64,000 bases of DNA from Streptoalloteichus tenebrarius (GTDB lineage Bacteria; Actinomycetota; Actinomycetes; Mycobacteriales; Pseudonocardiaceae). The DNA is taken from positions 124,001 through 188,000 of the forward strand of contig NZ_JAMTCP010000002.1 of assembly GCF_024171885.1 (NCBI RefSeq), written 5' to 3'. Positions 28,001 through 35,620 of the stretch are shown one piece after another. Below the pieces are notes generated by a model, which had not been told where the DNA came from, made no database searches, and worked only from the letters and a program-made list of their open reading frames with translations. A program made the translations under genes and the position numbers. The stretch's first letter is position 1; each line of letters begins with the position of its first letter.

Positions 28001-28423
28001 GGCGTGCCCCTGTTGATCAACGGCAACTCGGGGAAGGCCCCGGCGGCGGCGCCCGGCGACGGCGGCTTCACGGGCTGGACGCTGCTGCGCGTCGACCCGG
28101 CCGACGGGGTGCGCGCCGAGTTCCGCCCCCACGTCGACAGGCTGGAGCTGACGGCCCCGGAGCGGCTGGCGGCGGGGGAGAGCGGCGAGGCGCGGGCCGT
28201 GGTGACGCAGGACGGCCGCCGGGTGCCGGTCGCCTACCCGGTCGGCGCGGACTGGGCCGGCTCGCCGGAGCTGCACGTCGGCCCGGCCGACGGGGCGTCG
28301 TCCCGGCACGTCGCGGCGTTCGATCCGGCATCCGGGCGGCTGGTGGCGCTGCGGCCGGGGCGGGTCGAGATCGCCGTGACCGTGAACGGCACGCGGACGA
28401 CGCGGACGGTCGAGATCCACTGA
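25064..28423 (+). CDS. Secreted phosphodiester glycosidase-metallophosphoesterase fusion
   Basis: A 1119-residue exported multidomain protein. Signal peptide 1-26. An NAGPA (phosphodiester glycosidase) domain covers about 90-410, with AGVNGDFFD near 134 and HALNLDGGGSSTLLA near 365, the family hallmarks. Then comes an Ig-like/BIG2-type region (about 415-590), a beta-sandwich resembling a carbohydrate-binding module (about 600-750), and a calcineurin-like phosphatase domain (about 776-1015) with VVSDAQF, LVNGDLVDRG, YLPGNHE, VVTMHHPVDD and a late AHAGLFH. A final Ig-like domain ends the protein. ATG at 25064 follows GGGGAGG. It could strip phosphodiester-linked sugars and then the exposed phosphate from cell-surface or environmental polymers; that coupling is inference. 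Confidence 0.9.
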   Translation: MSGRLAALVLTVATASALLAGPAGGAEAPLGPRPVEDAPEGSPGERATVLSAPGRFRSAAVEDGIETDRVESSVAPGLTLTQFDQFAARGWARGDALSVDLGEPALHARYLGPHGVSAREPLSEQAASAGAIAGVNGDFFDINATGAPLGVGVSDGRLLHGPAQGHNGVVAVDDHQRLGRVAEIFLHGAITLPDGRELATTNLNSPVVAENGIGLYTSLWGPASRHTAVGEARNTVEIELQDDVVVAVRSRPAEGPIPAGRTVVLARDAGAEALAGVKAGDRVRVRYQPRGDAASVAVGGLQVLVRDGVVQPLDDTAMHPRTAVGFSADGRRMTMVTVDGRQADSRGMTLLELARLMRSLGAHHALNLDGGGSSTLLARQPGDSAVTVHNAPSDGGERPVPNGLGITASGSGRLAGFRVAPAVPGRHAERVLAGLTRRMVAHGHDEVGGPVVTEPRWRVVPSSAASVEGRQETAVFRAGHPGTATVVAGQGRVEGRTELTVLGPPVRVATDAGRVSLSGQGARGRFRVLGHDAEGFGTWVEPGDVALDYDQRVVRISPDRDGFVVEAVTESGATTVTARVGGLVTRFGVTVGTRPHLLSTMDKIGEWLASVHPAVVGARLSTADGRSGDGGAVALDYRLTGTTATRAAYVNAAPALALPEGTQRVGVWTQGDGRGAWLRMTLLDATGTAATVDLARSVDWTGWRYVDAAVPPGLTGAIRLSRIYVVETDRNRQYEGRVVLDDLTAHLAPPLDVPPDPAPHDAAVVTDGDLDARPGALRVAVVSDAQFTADAPDGPLVAQARRTFREALAARPDLVLVNGDLVDRGTAADFALARRVLDEELGDRVPWHYLPGNHETYGPGDTSEFRARFGDTHRVVDLRGTRLVLLDSSLGSLRAGGFDQVRMLRDALDRAAADPGVRALVVTMHHPVDDPGPSDTSELTDPKEGELLTRWLATFRAQTGKPTALVAAHAGLFHASRVDGVPLLINGNSGKAPAAAPGDGGFTGWTLLRVDPADGVRAEFRPHVDRLELTAPERLAAGESGEARAVVTQDGRRVPVAYPVGADWAGSPELHVGPADGASSRHVAAFDPASGRLVALRPGRVEIAVTVNGTRTTRTVEIH

Positions 28424-28541
28424 CCCGACCGGGGTTCGGCTCGGCGACGTGCCCAGCCCGCGCCTCGCGCGGAACGGAAACCACGAGCAGCCAACCGCGT
28501 GATCCGTCGCGGTCGTCCCGCCGCCCACCCCTCCCCAGGAG

Positions 28542-28651
28542 ACAGCCCCCACCCGCCCTGGGGGGCGAGCCCCGCTCCAGCCTACCGGCGAACACCCCGC
28601 ACCCGAAAAGCACGCCAGTCCGCTGTGGACAACTCCATCCCCTGTGGACAA
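28542..28651 (+). repeat. Composite repeat copy A (43-bp element plus two DnaA boxes)
   Basis: The left part (28542-28584) is a 43-bp GC-rich element with hairpin potential (CGCCC/GGGCG and GGGGC/GCCCC arms). After a 38-bp unconserved spacer come two CTGTGGACAA motifs; the 9-mers TGTGGACAA occupy 28624-28632 and 28643-28651, exactly 19 bp apart. Their complement TTGTCCACA is the DnaA-box form common in high-GC actinobacteria. Confidence 0.85.
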
Positions 28652-28740
28652 ACCCATCGCCCAACCCGGCGACATGCTTGACATCAGAGGAAAAACGAGC
28701 CCAACACCCGCCGTCGGGCCGAGAACGCGATCACCGCAGG

Positions 28741-28850
28741 ACAGCCCCCACCCGCCCTGGGGGGCGAGCCCCGCTCCAGCCTATCCGCCCACCACGCGGC
28801 GTCCAAGGGCATCACGCTCCGCTGTGGATAACTCAGGGCCCTGTGGATAA
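28741..28850 (+). repeat. Composite repeat copy B (43-bp element plus two DnaA boxes)
   Basis: The 43-bp element (28741-28783) is identical to that of copy A. The spacer is again 38 bp but of different sequence. The two boxes are CTGTGGATAACTC type; 9-mers TGTGGATAA at 28823-28831 and 28842-28850, 19 bp apart. Their complement TTATCCACA is the classical DnaA box. Confidence 0.85.
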
Positions 28851-29048
28851 CTCCGGAAACCGCCACACCAGACGGAGAAACCAACCCCACCCGCAGCCGC
28901 CCTGATCACCAACCCGGGTGAGGGACGACCACGGGTGCCGGGCGACGAGGTACGAACAGGGACACTCGCCAAACACGGCGCACGGGGCGCCGCACGATAG
29001 CACCGAGGGCCGACAGAACCTCTTTCCCCAGGCGAAAATCCGGCCTAC

Positions 29049-29057
29049 TTATCCACA
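29049..29057 (+). promoter_or_regulatory. Single DnaA-box 9-mer TTATCCACA
   Basis: A perfect TTATCCACA about 200 bp right of composite repeat B and 103 bp before the DUF4192 start. It is part of a local cluster of six such 9-mers within 484 bp. Confidence 0.55.
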
Positions 29058-29098
29058 TCGCCCTATCGGGCTACCGTCGGCGGAGGCCTCTCCTCGAG

Positions 29099-29107
29099 TT
29101 GTCCACA
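29099..29107 (+). promoter_or_regulatory. Single DnaA-box 9-mer TTGTCCACA
   Basis: TTGTCCACA within GAGTTGTCCACAG, the same extended context as in the composite repeats, 53 bp before the DUF4192 start codon. It may overlap that gene's promoter. Confidence 0.55.
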
Positions 29108-29159
29108 GGGACGGCGAAGCCGGCTTGGCGTCGTCGGCCAGGACCGCGATCGTCGTGCC

Positions 29160-30212
29160 ATGACCACGCCGCCCCACGCCGACATCCGGCTCCGCGACCC
29201 TGGCGACCTCGTCGCCGCCGTTCCCCCTCTGCTCGGATTCCACCCCCACGAGTCCCTCGTCGTGATCGCCCTCGGCGGCGAGGAGCCCCACCAGCTCGGC
29301 GTCTGCCTGCGCGCCGACCTCGTGCCCCCGGAACACCACCACGACCTCGCGGAGAAGCTCCTCAGACCCCTGCTCAGCCATCGGGCCAGGGGGGTGTTCC
29401 TCCTGGTCGTCGGAGGCGGCGGTGCCGACCCGCCCGTCCATCTCCCGCAGCGCGAGCTGGTCGCCGTGGTCGACCGGGTCCTCGACGGCGGTGGCGTGCC
29501 CGTCCTGCACTCCCTCTGGACCGCGAAGATCGAGGCGGGCGCGCCGTGGTGCTGTTACCACGAGCCGGACTGCGCGGGAACGGTCCCCGATCCGGCGAGC
29601 ACCCCGACGGCCGCCGCGGCCGCCGTCGCCGGGTGGGTCACCTTCGACACCCGGGAGGACGTCGCGGCCCAGCTCGCTCCCGAGGACGCCGAGACCATGT
29701 CCCGCCGCGCCGCGCTGCTGACCTCCGCCACCGCTGAGGCGGAGCAGGACCGGGTGCTGTCCGGGGCGGCGGCGGCCCGCCGGGACCTCGCGACCGTGCG
29801 GGACGCCGTCCGCGCCACGGCCGAGGGGCGGCTGGAACTCGACGACGCGACGGTGATCCGCCTGGCCGTGGCCCTGTCCGACCCGCGCGTCCGCGACGCG
29901 TGCCTGTCCTGGGGCGGCGGCGACGCGGCCGCCGCCGCGGAACGGCTTTGGCTCGGGCTCGTGCGGGCGACCCCGCCCCCGGAACGGGCCGAACCGGCCA
30001 GCCTGCTCGCGATCGCCGCCTACGTCAGGGGCGACGGCGCGTTGGCCGCCATCGCGGTGGACGTCGCGGAGGAGGCGCGGCCAGGACACCGCGTGGCCAC
30101 GTTGCTCAGGACCGCGCTCCAGATCGGTGTCCCGCCGGCCCGGGTCGCGGAGTTGGCCGAGGACGCCGCCACCGACGCGCGAATCCAGATCGAGGAGGAC
30201 GAGACATGGTGA
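29160..30212 (+). CDS. DUF4192 domain-containing protein
   Basis: A 350-residue actinobacterial protein of unknown function. Hallmarks are DPGDLVAAVPPLLGFHPHES followed by LVVIAL at the N-terminus, RGVFLLVVGGGG, a segment with adjacent Cys and His (APWCCYHEPDC), and a C-terminal helical part (ASLLAIAAYVRGDGALAAIA). No signal peptide or membrane helix, so cytosolic. ATG at 29160. The upstream region contains DnaA boxes that could affect its transcription. Nothing in the sequence reveals an activity. Confidence 0.88.
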   Translation: MTTPPHADIRLRDPGDLVAAVPPLLGFHPHESLVVIALGGEEPHQLGVCLRADLVPPEHHHDLAEKLLRPLLSHRARGVFLLVVGGGGADPPVHLPQRELVAVVDRVLDGGGVPVLHSLWTAKIEAGAPWCCYHEPDCAGTVPDPASTPTAAAAAVAGWVTFDTREDVAAQLAPEDAETMSRRAALLTSATAEAEQDRVLSGAAAARRDLATVRDAVRATAEGRLELDDATVIRLAVALSDPRVRDACLSWGGGDAAAAAERLWLGLVRATPPPERAEPASLLAIAAYVRGDGALAAIAVDVAEEARPGHRVATLLRTALQIGVPPARVAELAEDAATDARIQIEEDETW

Positions 30213-30252
30213 GCCGGCTCGGGACACGCCCCGGGAAACGCTTCGGAAAGCA

Positions 30253-30305
30253 CACGTCGCGGGTCCCCACACCCCGCCTGCGGCGAGGAGAAGGCCCGCG
30301 ACGTG
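30253..30305. terminator. Hairpin between DUF4192 and galE
   Basis: A perfect 11-bp stem CACGTCGCGGG / CCCGCGACGTG with a 31-nt loop, placed between two convergent genes. Could terminate both directions; the long loop lowers confidence. Confidence 0.45.
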
Positions 30306-30331
30306 CGGAAACGATTGACAGGGACGCCCCG

Positions 30332-31294
30332 TCACGCCCCCTGTCGGGCCCGGGTGAACTCCCAGGCGTCACGGACGATGTCGGCCAGGTCCTGCCGCTG
30401 CGGCTTCCAGCCGAGTTCCTGCCGGGCCAGCTCGCTGGAGGCGACCAGCACGGCCGGGTCACCGGCCCGACGCGGCGCGACCACGGCCGGGACCGGGTGG
30501 CCGGTCACCGCGCGGCAGGTGTCGATCACCTGGCGCACGGAGAAGCCGGTGCCGTTGCCGAGGTTGTAGACGCGGTGCCGGCCGGGGACGGAGGTCTCCA
30601 GCGCGAGCAGGTGCGCCTCGGCGAGGTCGAGCACGTGGATGTAGTCCCGGACGCAGGTGCCGTCCTCGGTCGGCCAGTCGTCGCCGTAGATCTGCACCTG
30701 CTCCCGCTGGCCCAACGCGACCTGGAGGACGATCGGGATCAGGTGGGTCTCCACCGTGTGCCGCTCGCCGAACCGGTCGTAGGCGCCGGCCACGTTGAAG
30801 TAGCGCAGGCTGGTCGCGGCCAGGCCGTGGGCCGCCGCGTAGGAGGTGATCGCCTGGTCGATGGCCAGCTTCGTGGCGCCGTAGGTGTTCGTCGGCCGCG
30901 TCGGCGCGGTCTCCCGGATCGGGGACTCCTCCGGCTCGCCGTAGGTCGCCGCCGTCGACGAGAACACCAGCCGGGACACCCCGTTCTCGTGCATCGCGTC
31001 GAGCAGCCGCAGCGACGTCACCACGTTGCCCTGCCAGTACTTGGCCGGGTCCTGCATGGACTCGCCCACCAGGGACTTGGCGGCGAAGTGCAGCACGCCG
31101 TCGAAGCCCTCCGCCAGCAGCGGACCGGCCACGTCGCCGACGTCGCCCTGCACGAAGCGGCACCCCTCCGGCACCGCGTCGGCGTGGCCGGTGGACAGGT
31201 CGTCCAGCACGACCACCTCGTGTCCGGCTTCCAGCAGCCGCGCCGCGCACACACTGCCGACGTAGCCCGCTCCGCCCGTCACGAGCAGCTTCAC
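30332..31294 (-). CDS. galE: UDP-glucose 4-epimerase GalE
   Basis: A 320-residue extended SDR that interconverts UDP-glucose and UDP-galactose. NAD motif TGGAGYVG near the N-terminus, VLDDLSTGH, catalytic Tyr/Lys in [10 protein letters not shown] with Ser/Thr in [10 protein letters not shown], and RYFNVAGA. It is the last gene of an ideR-galK-galE run on the minus strand, 132 bp after galK. Likely role is the Leloir pathway and supply of UDP-galactose for cell-wall polysaccharide. Confidence 0.96.
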   Translation of the reverse strand: MKLLVTGGAGYVGSVCAARLLEAGHEVVVLDDLSTGHADAVPEGCRFVQGDVGDVAGPLLAEGFDGVLHFAAKSLVGESMQDPAKYWQGNVVTSLRLLDAMHENGVSRLVFSSTAATYGEPEESPIRETAPTRPTNTYGATKLAIDQAITSYAAAHGLAATSLRYFNVAGAYDRFGERHTVETHLIPIVLQVALGQREQVQIYGDDWPTEDGTCVRDYIHVLDLAEAHLLALETSVPGRHRVYNLGNGTGFSVRQVIDTCRAVTGHPVPAVVAPRRAGDPAVLVASSELARQELGWKPQRQDLADIVRDAWEFTRARQGA

Positions 31295-31426
31295 GCCCGA
31301 TTCCCGCCTTCCCCTGTCATGGTTTTCCTGTCGAGATCCTGTCGACCCGGTTCCGTCGGTCGTCCCCCCGGAACCGTTCTCACGTGTCGGTGGCCCCGCC
31401 GGCCCTGCCCCGCCGCGCGCCCGCGG

Positions 31427-32601
<1,175 letters not shown>

Positions 32602-32605
<4 letters not shown>

Positions 32606-33291
32606 CGCGTGCGCACCAGGACGGCGTGCGCGATCTCGGACGGCAGCCGCGCGGTGCCGTCCTCCCCCCGCACGTCGATCGCCCCGTCCGGGTCGCCGCC
32701 GACGGTCACGCGCCCACCGGGCACGACACCGGCCTGCTTGAACTCGGCCATCAGCTCGGGGTCGAGCTGCACGTGCTCGGCGATGCGGCAGATCTCCACC
32801 TGCCCGCCGCCGCCCCGCGCCACCTCGTCCAGCCGACGCAGGTCGGCCTCCAGCGGCGGGGCCGGCTCGCCCACGCCCAGCTCGTCCAGACCCGGGATGG
32901 GGTTGCCGTACGGCGAGGTCGTCGGGTGCCCGAGGAGCTGGACGAGCTTGCGCTCGACCGCCTCGCTCATGACGTGCTCCCAGCGGCACGCCTCCTCGTG
33001 CACGTGCTCCCACTCCAGTCCGATGACATCCACCAGCAGGCGCTCGGCGAGCCGGTGCTTGCGCATCACCGCGATGGCGCGCGCCCTGCCCGACTCGCTG
33101 AGCTCCAGGTGCCGGTCGTCGGCGACCACGAGCAGCCCGTCCCGCTCCATGCGCGCCACGGTCTGGCTCACGGTCGGCCCGCTCTGGCCCAGTCGCTCGG
33201 CGATCCGGGCCCGCAGCGGGACGACGCCTTCCTCCTCAAGCTCGTAGATCGTCTTGAGGTACATCTCAGTGGTGTCGATGAGGTCGTTCAC
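32602..33291 (-). CDS. ideR: Iron-dependent repressor IdeR/DtxR
   Basis: A 229-residue DtxR-family metalloregulator. The winged helix (LIDTTEMYLKTIYELEEEGV, RIAERLGQSGPTVSQTVARM) and dimerisation/metal domain (HRLAERLLVDVIGLEWEHVH, EEACRWEHVMSEAVERKLV) closely follow mycobacterial IdeR. The metal ligands Met, Cys, Glu and His of the RWEHVMS and EEACRWEH motifs are present, and the C-terminal SH3-like domain is complete. With Fe(II) it represses siderophore genes. GTG at 33291 follows AAGGGGA. It leads the ideR-galK-galE operon. Confidence 0.96.
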
Positions 33292-33459
33292 AACCGGTTC
33301 CCCTTCGTCACCTGCGATGCTAGTCGCCTCCGCCGACCGTCCGACGCGCACGGGCGGCCAGCCTCCGGCCGGGCGGCGCGCACGCGGCGACGCGGGGTCG
33401 GGTGACCGGGCGGCGCGCGGGGGTTGGGCCGGGCCGCCCGCGGGTGCAGGATGGGCCGC

Positions 33460-34311
33460 GTGGCTGCGCTGATCACTCCCGCCGAGCTGGCCGAGGCGCT
33501 GGCCGGCGAGCACCCCCCGGTGTTGCTGGACGTGCGGTGGCGACTGGGCGGCCCGCCCGGTCGGGCCGAGTACGAGCGCGGCCACCTGCCGGGCGCGGTG
33601 TTCGTCGACCTGGACACCGAGCTGGCCGCGCCCCCTGGGCCGAACGGTCGGCACCCCCTGCCCGACCCGGACGCCCTCCAGTCCACCCTGCGTCGCGCCG
33701 GCGTGCGCTCCGACCGGCCCGTTGTGATCTACGACACGGCGGACGGCTCGGTGGCCGCCCGCGCCTGGTGGTTGCTGCGCTGGGTGGGGCACGACGCGGT
33801 GTCCGTGCTCGACGGCGGCTACACCGCGTGGGTGGCCGAGGGGCGGCCGGTGACCACGGACGAGCCCCGCCCCGAGCCGGGTGATCTCACGGTCCGGCCG
33901 GGCACGCTCCCCGTGGTCGACGCCGACGGGGCCGCCGACCTCGCCAGGGCCGGCGTGCTGCTGGACGCCAGGGCGCCGGAGCGCTACCGGGGTGATGTCG
34001 AGCCGGTCGACCCGCGCGCGGGGCACGTGCCGGGCGCGCGCAACGCCCCGTTCTCCGAGCACGTCGACGGGACCGGCCGGTGGCGGTCGCCCGAGGAGCT
34101 GCGGGAGCGGTTCGCCGCGCTGGGCGTGGGCCGGGACGGCCCGGTCGGCGCGTACTGCGGTTCCGGCGTGACGGCCTGCTCGGTCCTGCTCGCGCTGGAG
34201 GTGGCCGGGCTGTCCACGCCGGAGCGCCCGGCCGTGCTCTACGCCGGTTCCTGGTCGCACTGGTCCGCCGACCCGACCCGCCCGGCGGCGACCGGCGACC
34301 AGCCCGGCTGA
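33460..34311 (+). CDS. Thiosulfate/3-mercaptopyruvate sulfurtransferase (two rhodanese domains)
   Basis: A 283-residue tandem rhodanese. The N-terminal inactive domain contains LLDVRWRLGGPPGR and YERGHLPGAVFVDLDTEL; the C-terminal active domain has LLDARAPERYRGD and the active-site loop AYCGSGVTA. The loop CGSGVTA favours 3-mercaptopyruvate over thiosulfate. GTG at 33460 was preferred because AGGATGG precedes it; an in-frame ATG lies three codons upstream at 33451. Divergent from ideR. Role in sulfur transfer, cyanide detoxification or cysteine catabolism is inferred. Confidence 0.92.
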   Translation: MAALITPAELAEALAGEHPPVLLDVRWRLGGPPGRAEYERGHLPGAVFVDLDTELAAPPGPNGRHPLPDPDALQSTLRRAGVRSDRPVVIYDTADGSVAARAWWLLRWVGHDAVSVLDGGYTAWVAEGRPVTTDEPRPEPGDLTVRPGTLPVVDADGAADLARAGVLLDARAPERYRGDVEPVDPRAGHVPGARNAPFSEHVDGTGRWRSPEELRERFAALGVGRDGPVGAYCGSGVTACSVLLALEVAGLSTPERPAVLYAGSWSHWSADPTRPAATGDQPG

Positions 34312-34415
34312 ACCGGGGCTCGCCCGAGCGCGGAGGGGCGCTGTTCCCGGCCCGTTCCTGGTCCGAGAAGCCCGAAGACCTCCGCGTCGGGCCGGAGCGC
34401 GGGTAGGTTCTCGCC

Positions 34416-35591
34416 ATGGGTGCTCGGGCGGCGATCGTGTGGGACGCGGCGTTCCTCGGCTACGACCTGGGCGGGGACCACCCGCTCGACCCGATCCGGC
34501 TCGACCTGACGATGCGCATGGCCACGGCCTTCGGCCTGCTCGACGGCGTGGAGACGGTGCCGCCGCGCCCGGCCACCGACGACGAGCTGGAGCGGGTGCA
34601 CACCCCCGCGTACGTGGCCGCCGTGCGGGCCGCGCCGACGGCCGGCTGGGACCCGGGGCACGGTCTCGGCACGGCGGACAACCCGGTGTTCGACCGTATG
34701 CACGAGTCGTCCGCCCTGATCGCCGGCGGCTCGATCGCCGCGGCCCGACAGATCGTGACGGGCGCGGCCCAGCGCGCCGTGAACCTGGCCGGCGGCCTGC
34801 ACCACGCGATGGCCGACCACGCCGCGGGGTTCTGCGTCTATAACGACTGCGCGGTGGCGATCGCGTGGCTGCTTGACCAGGGCGTGGAGCGGATCGCGTA
34901 CCTCGACGTCGACGTGCATCACGGCGACGGTGTGCAGGCCGCGTTCTACACCGACCCCCGGGTGCTGACGGTCTCGGTGCACCAGCACCCGATGACGTTG
35001 TGGCCGGGCACCGGCTACCCGGCCGAGTTGGGAGCGGAGGGCGCCGAGGGCACGGCGGTCAACCTGGCGCTGCCCCCCGGCACGCGGGACGACGGCTGGC
35101 TGCGCGCGTTCCACGCCGTGGTGCCGTCGCTGCTGGCCGCGTTCCGCCCCCAGGTCCTGGTGACGCAGTGCGGCGCGGACACCCACCGCGAGGACCCCCT
35201 GGCCGACCTCGGGCTGTCGGTGGACGGGCACCGCGCGATCTACCGGACCCTGCGTGAGCTGGCCGACACCCACGCCGGTGGGCGCTGGCTGGCGCTGGGC
35301 GGTGGCGGATACTCCCTGTTCCGGGTGGTCCCGAGGTCGTGGACCCACCTGCTGGCCACGGTGCTGGACCGGGACGTGGACCCGAACCGGCCGGTCCCGG
35401 CGGACTGGGTGGCGCACGCGGCTCCCCTGGCGCCGACCGTGCCGCTGCCCACCGCCATGACCGACGGGTGCGACCCCGGGTTCGCTCCGTGGGACGGGAG
35501 CACCGACACGCCGCTGGACGCCGCCGTCCTGCGGACGCGGCGGGCCCTGTTCCCGCTGCACGGCCTCGACCCCGACGACCCGCGCGACTAG
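34416..35591 (+). CDS. acuC: AcuC-like protein deacetylase (class II/HDAC family)
   Basis: A 391-residue zinc-dependent deacetylase of the arginase/deacetylase fold. Zinc and catalytic motifs: LAGGLHHAMADHAAGFCVYN, LDVDVHHGDGVQAAF, CGADTHREDPLADL, GGGGYSL. In Bacillus AcuC deacetylates and activates acetyl-CoA synthetase. Here the next gene, 30 bp downstream, is a GNAT/acyl-CoA-ligase fusion of the protein-acetyltransferase (Pat) type, so the two probably form a reversible acetylation switch in one operon. ATG at 34416. Confidence 0.92.
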   Translation: MGARAAIVWDAAFLGYDLGGDHPLDPIRLDLTMRMATAFGLLDGVETVPPRPATDDELERVHTPAYVAAVRAAPTAGWDPGHGLGTADNPVFDRMHESSALIAGGSIAAARQIVTGAAQRAVNLAGGLHHAMADHAAGFCVYNDCAVAIAWLLDQGVERIAYLDVDVHHGDGVQAAFYTDPRVLTVSVHQHPMTLWPGTGYPAELGAEGAEGTAVNLALPPGTRDDGWLRAFHAVVPSLLAAFRPQVLVTQCGADTHREDPLADLGLSVDGHRAIYRTLRELADTHAGGRWLALGGGGYSLFRVVPRSWTHLLATVLDRDVDPNRPVPADWVAHAAPLAPTVPLPTAMTDGCDPGFAPWDGSTDTPLDAAVLRTRRALFPLHGLDPDDPRD

Positions 35592-35620
35592 TCGCGCCCC
35601 GCGCAGACCTGGAGTCCGGT

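Larger units (their letters stand above)
28424..29159. other. Non-coding region with composite repeats and six DnaA boxes
   Basis: A 736-bp gap between the glycosidase gene and DUF4192. Short open frames here merely translate the repeat. It contains two full copies of a composite repeat (28542-28651 and 28741-28850), each ending in two DnaA-box 9-mers. Two more single boxes lie at 29049-29057 and 29099-29107. No rRNA, tRNA or protein gene was seen. dnaA and dnaN are absent, so this is not the canonical origin. Confidence 0.7.

Noticed and set aside
28499-28850. Short open frames with shared peptide SPHPPWGASPAPAY
   Set aside because: They are just translations of the 43-bp repeat element; there is no ribosome site, and the same peptide arises from the inverted copy at 38.6 kb.
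28424-29159. Possibility that the DnaA-box cluster is the chromosomal origin
   Set aside because: dnaA, dnaN, rpmH, gyrB and recF are all absent; neighbours are a secreted enzyme and DUF4192, and the boxes come from repeats.
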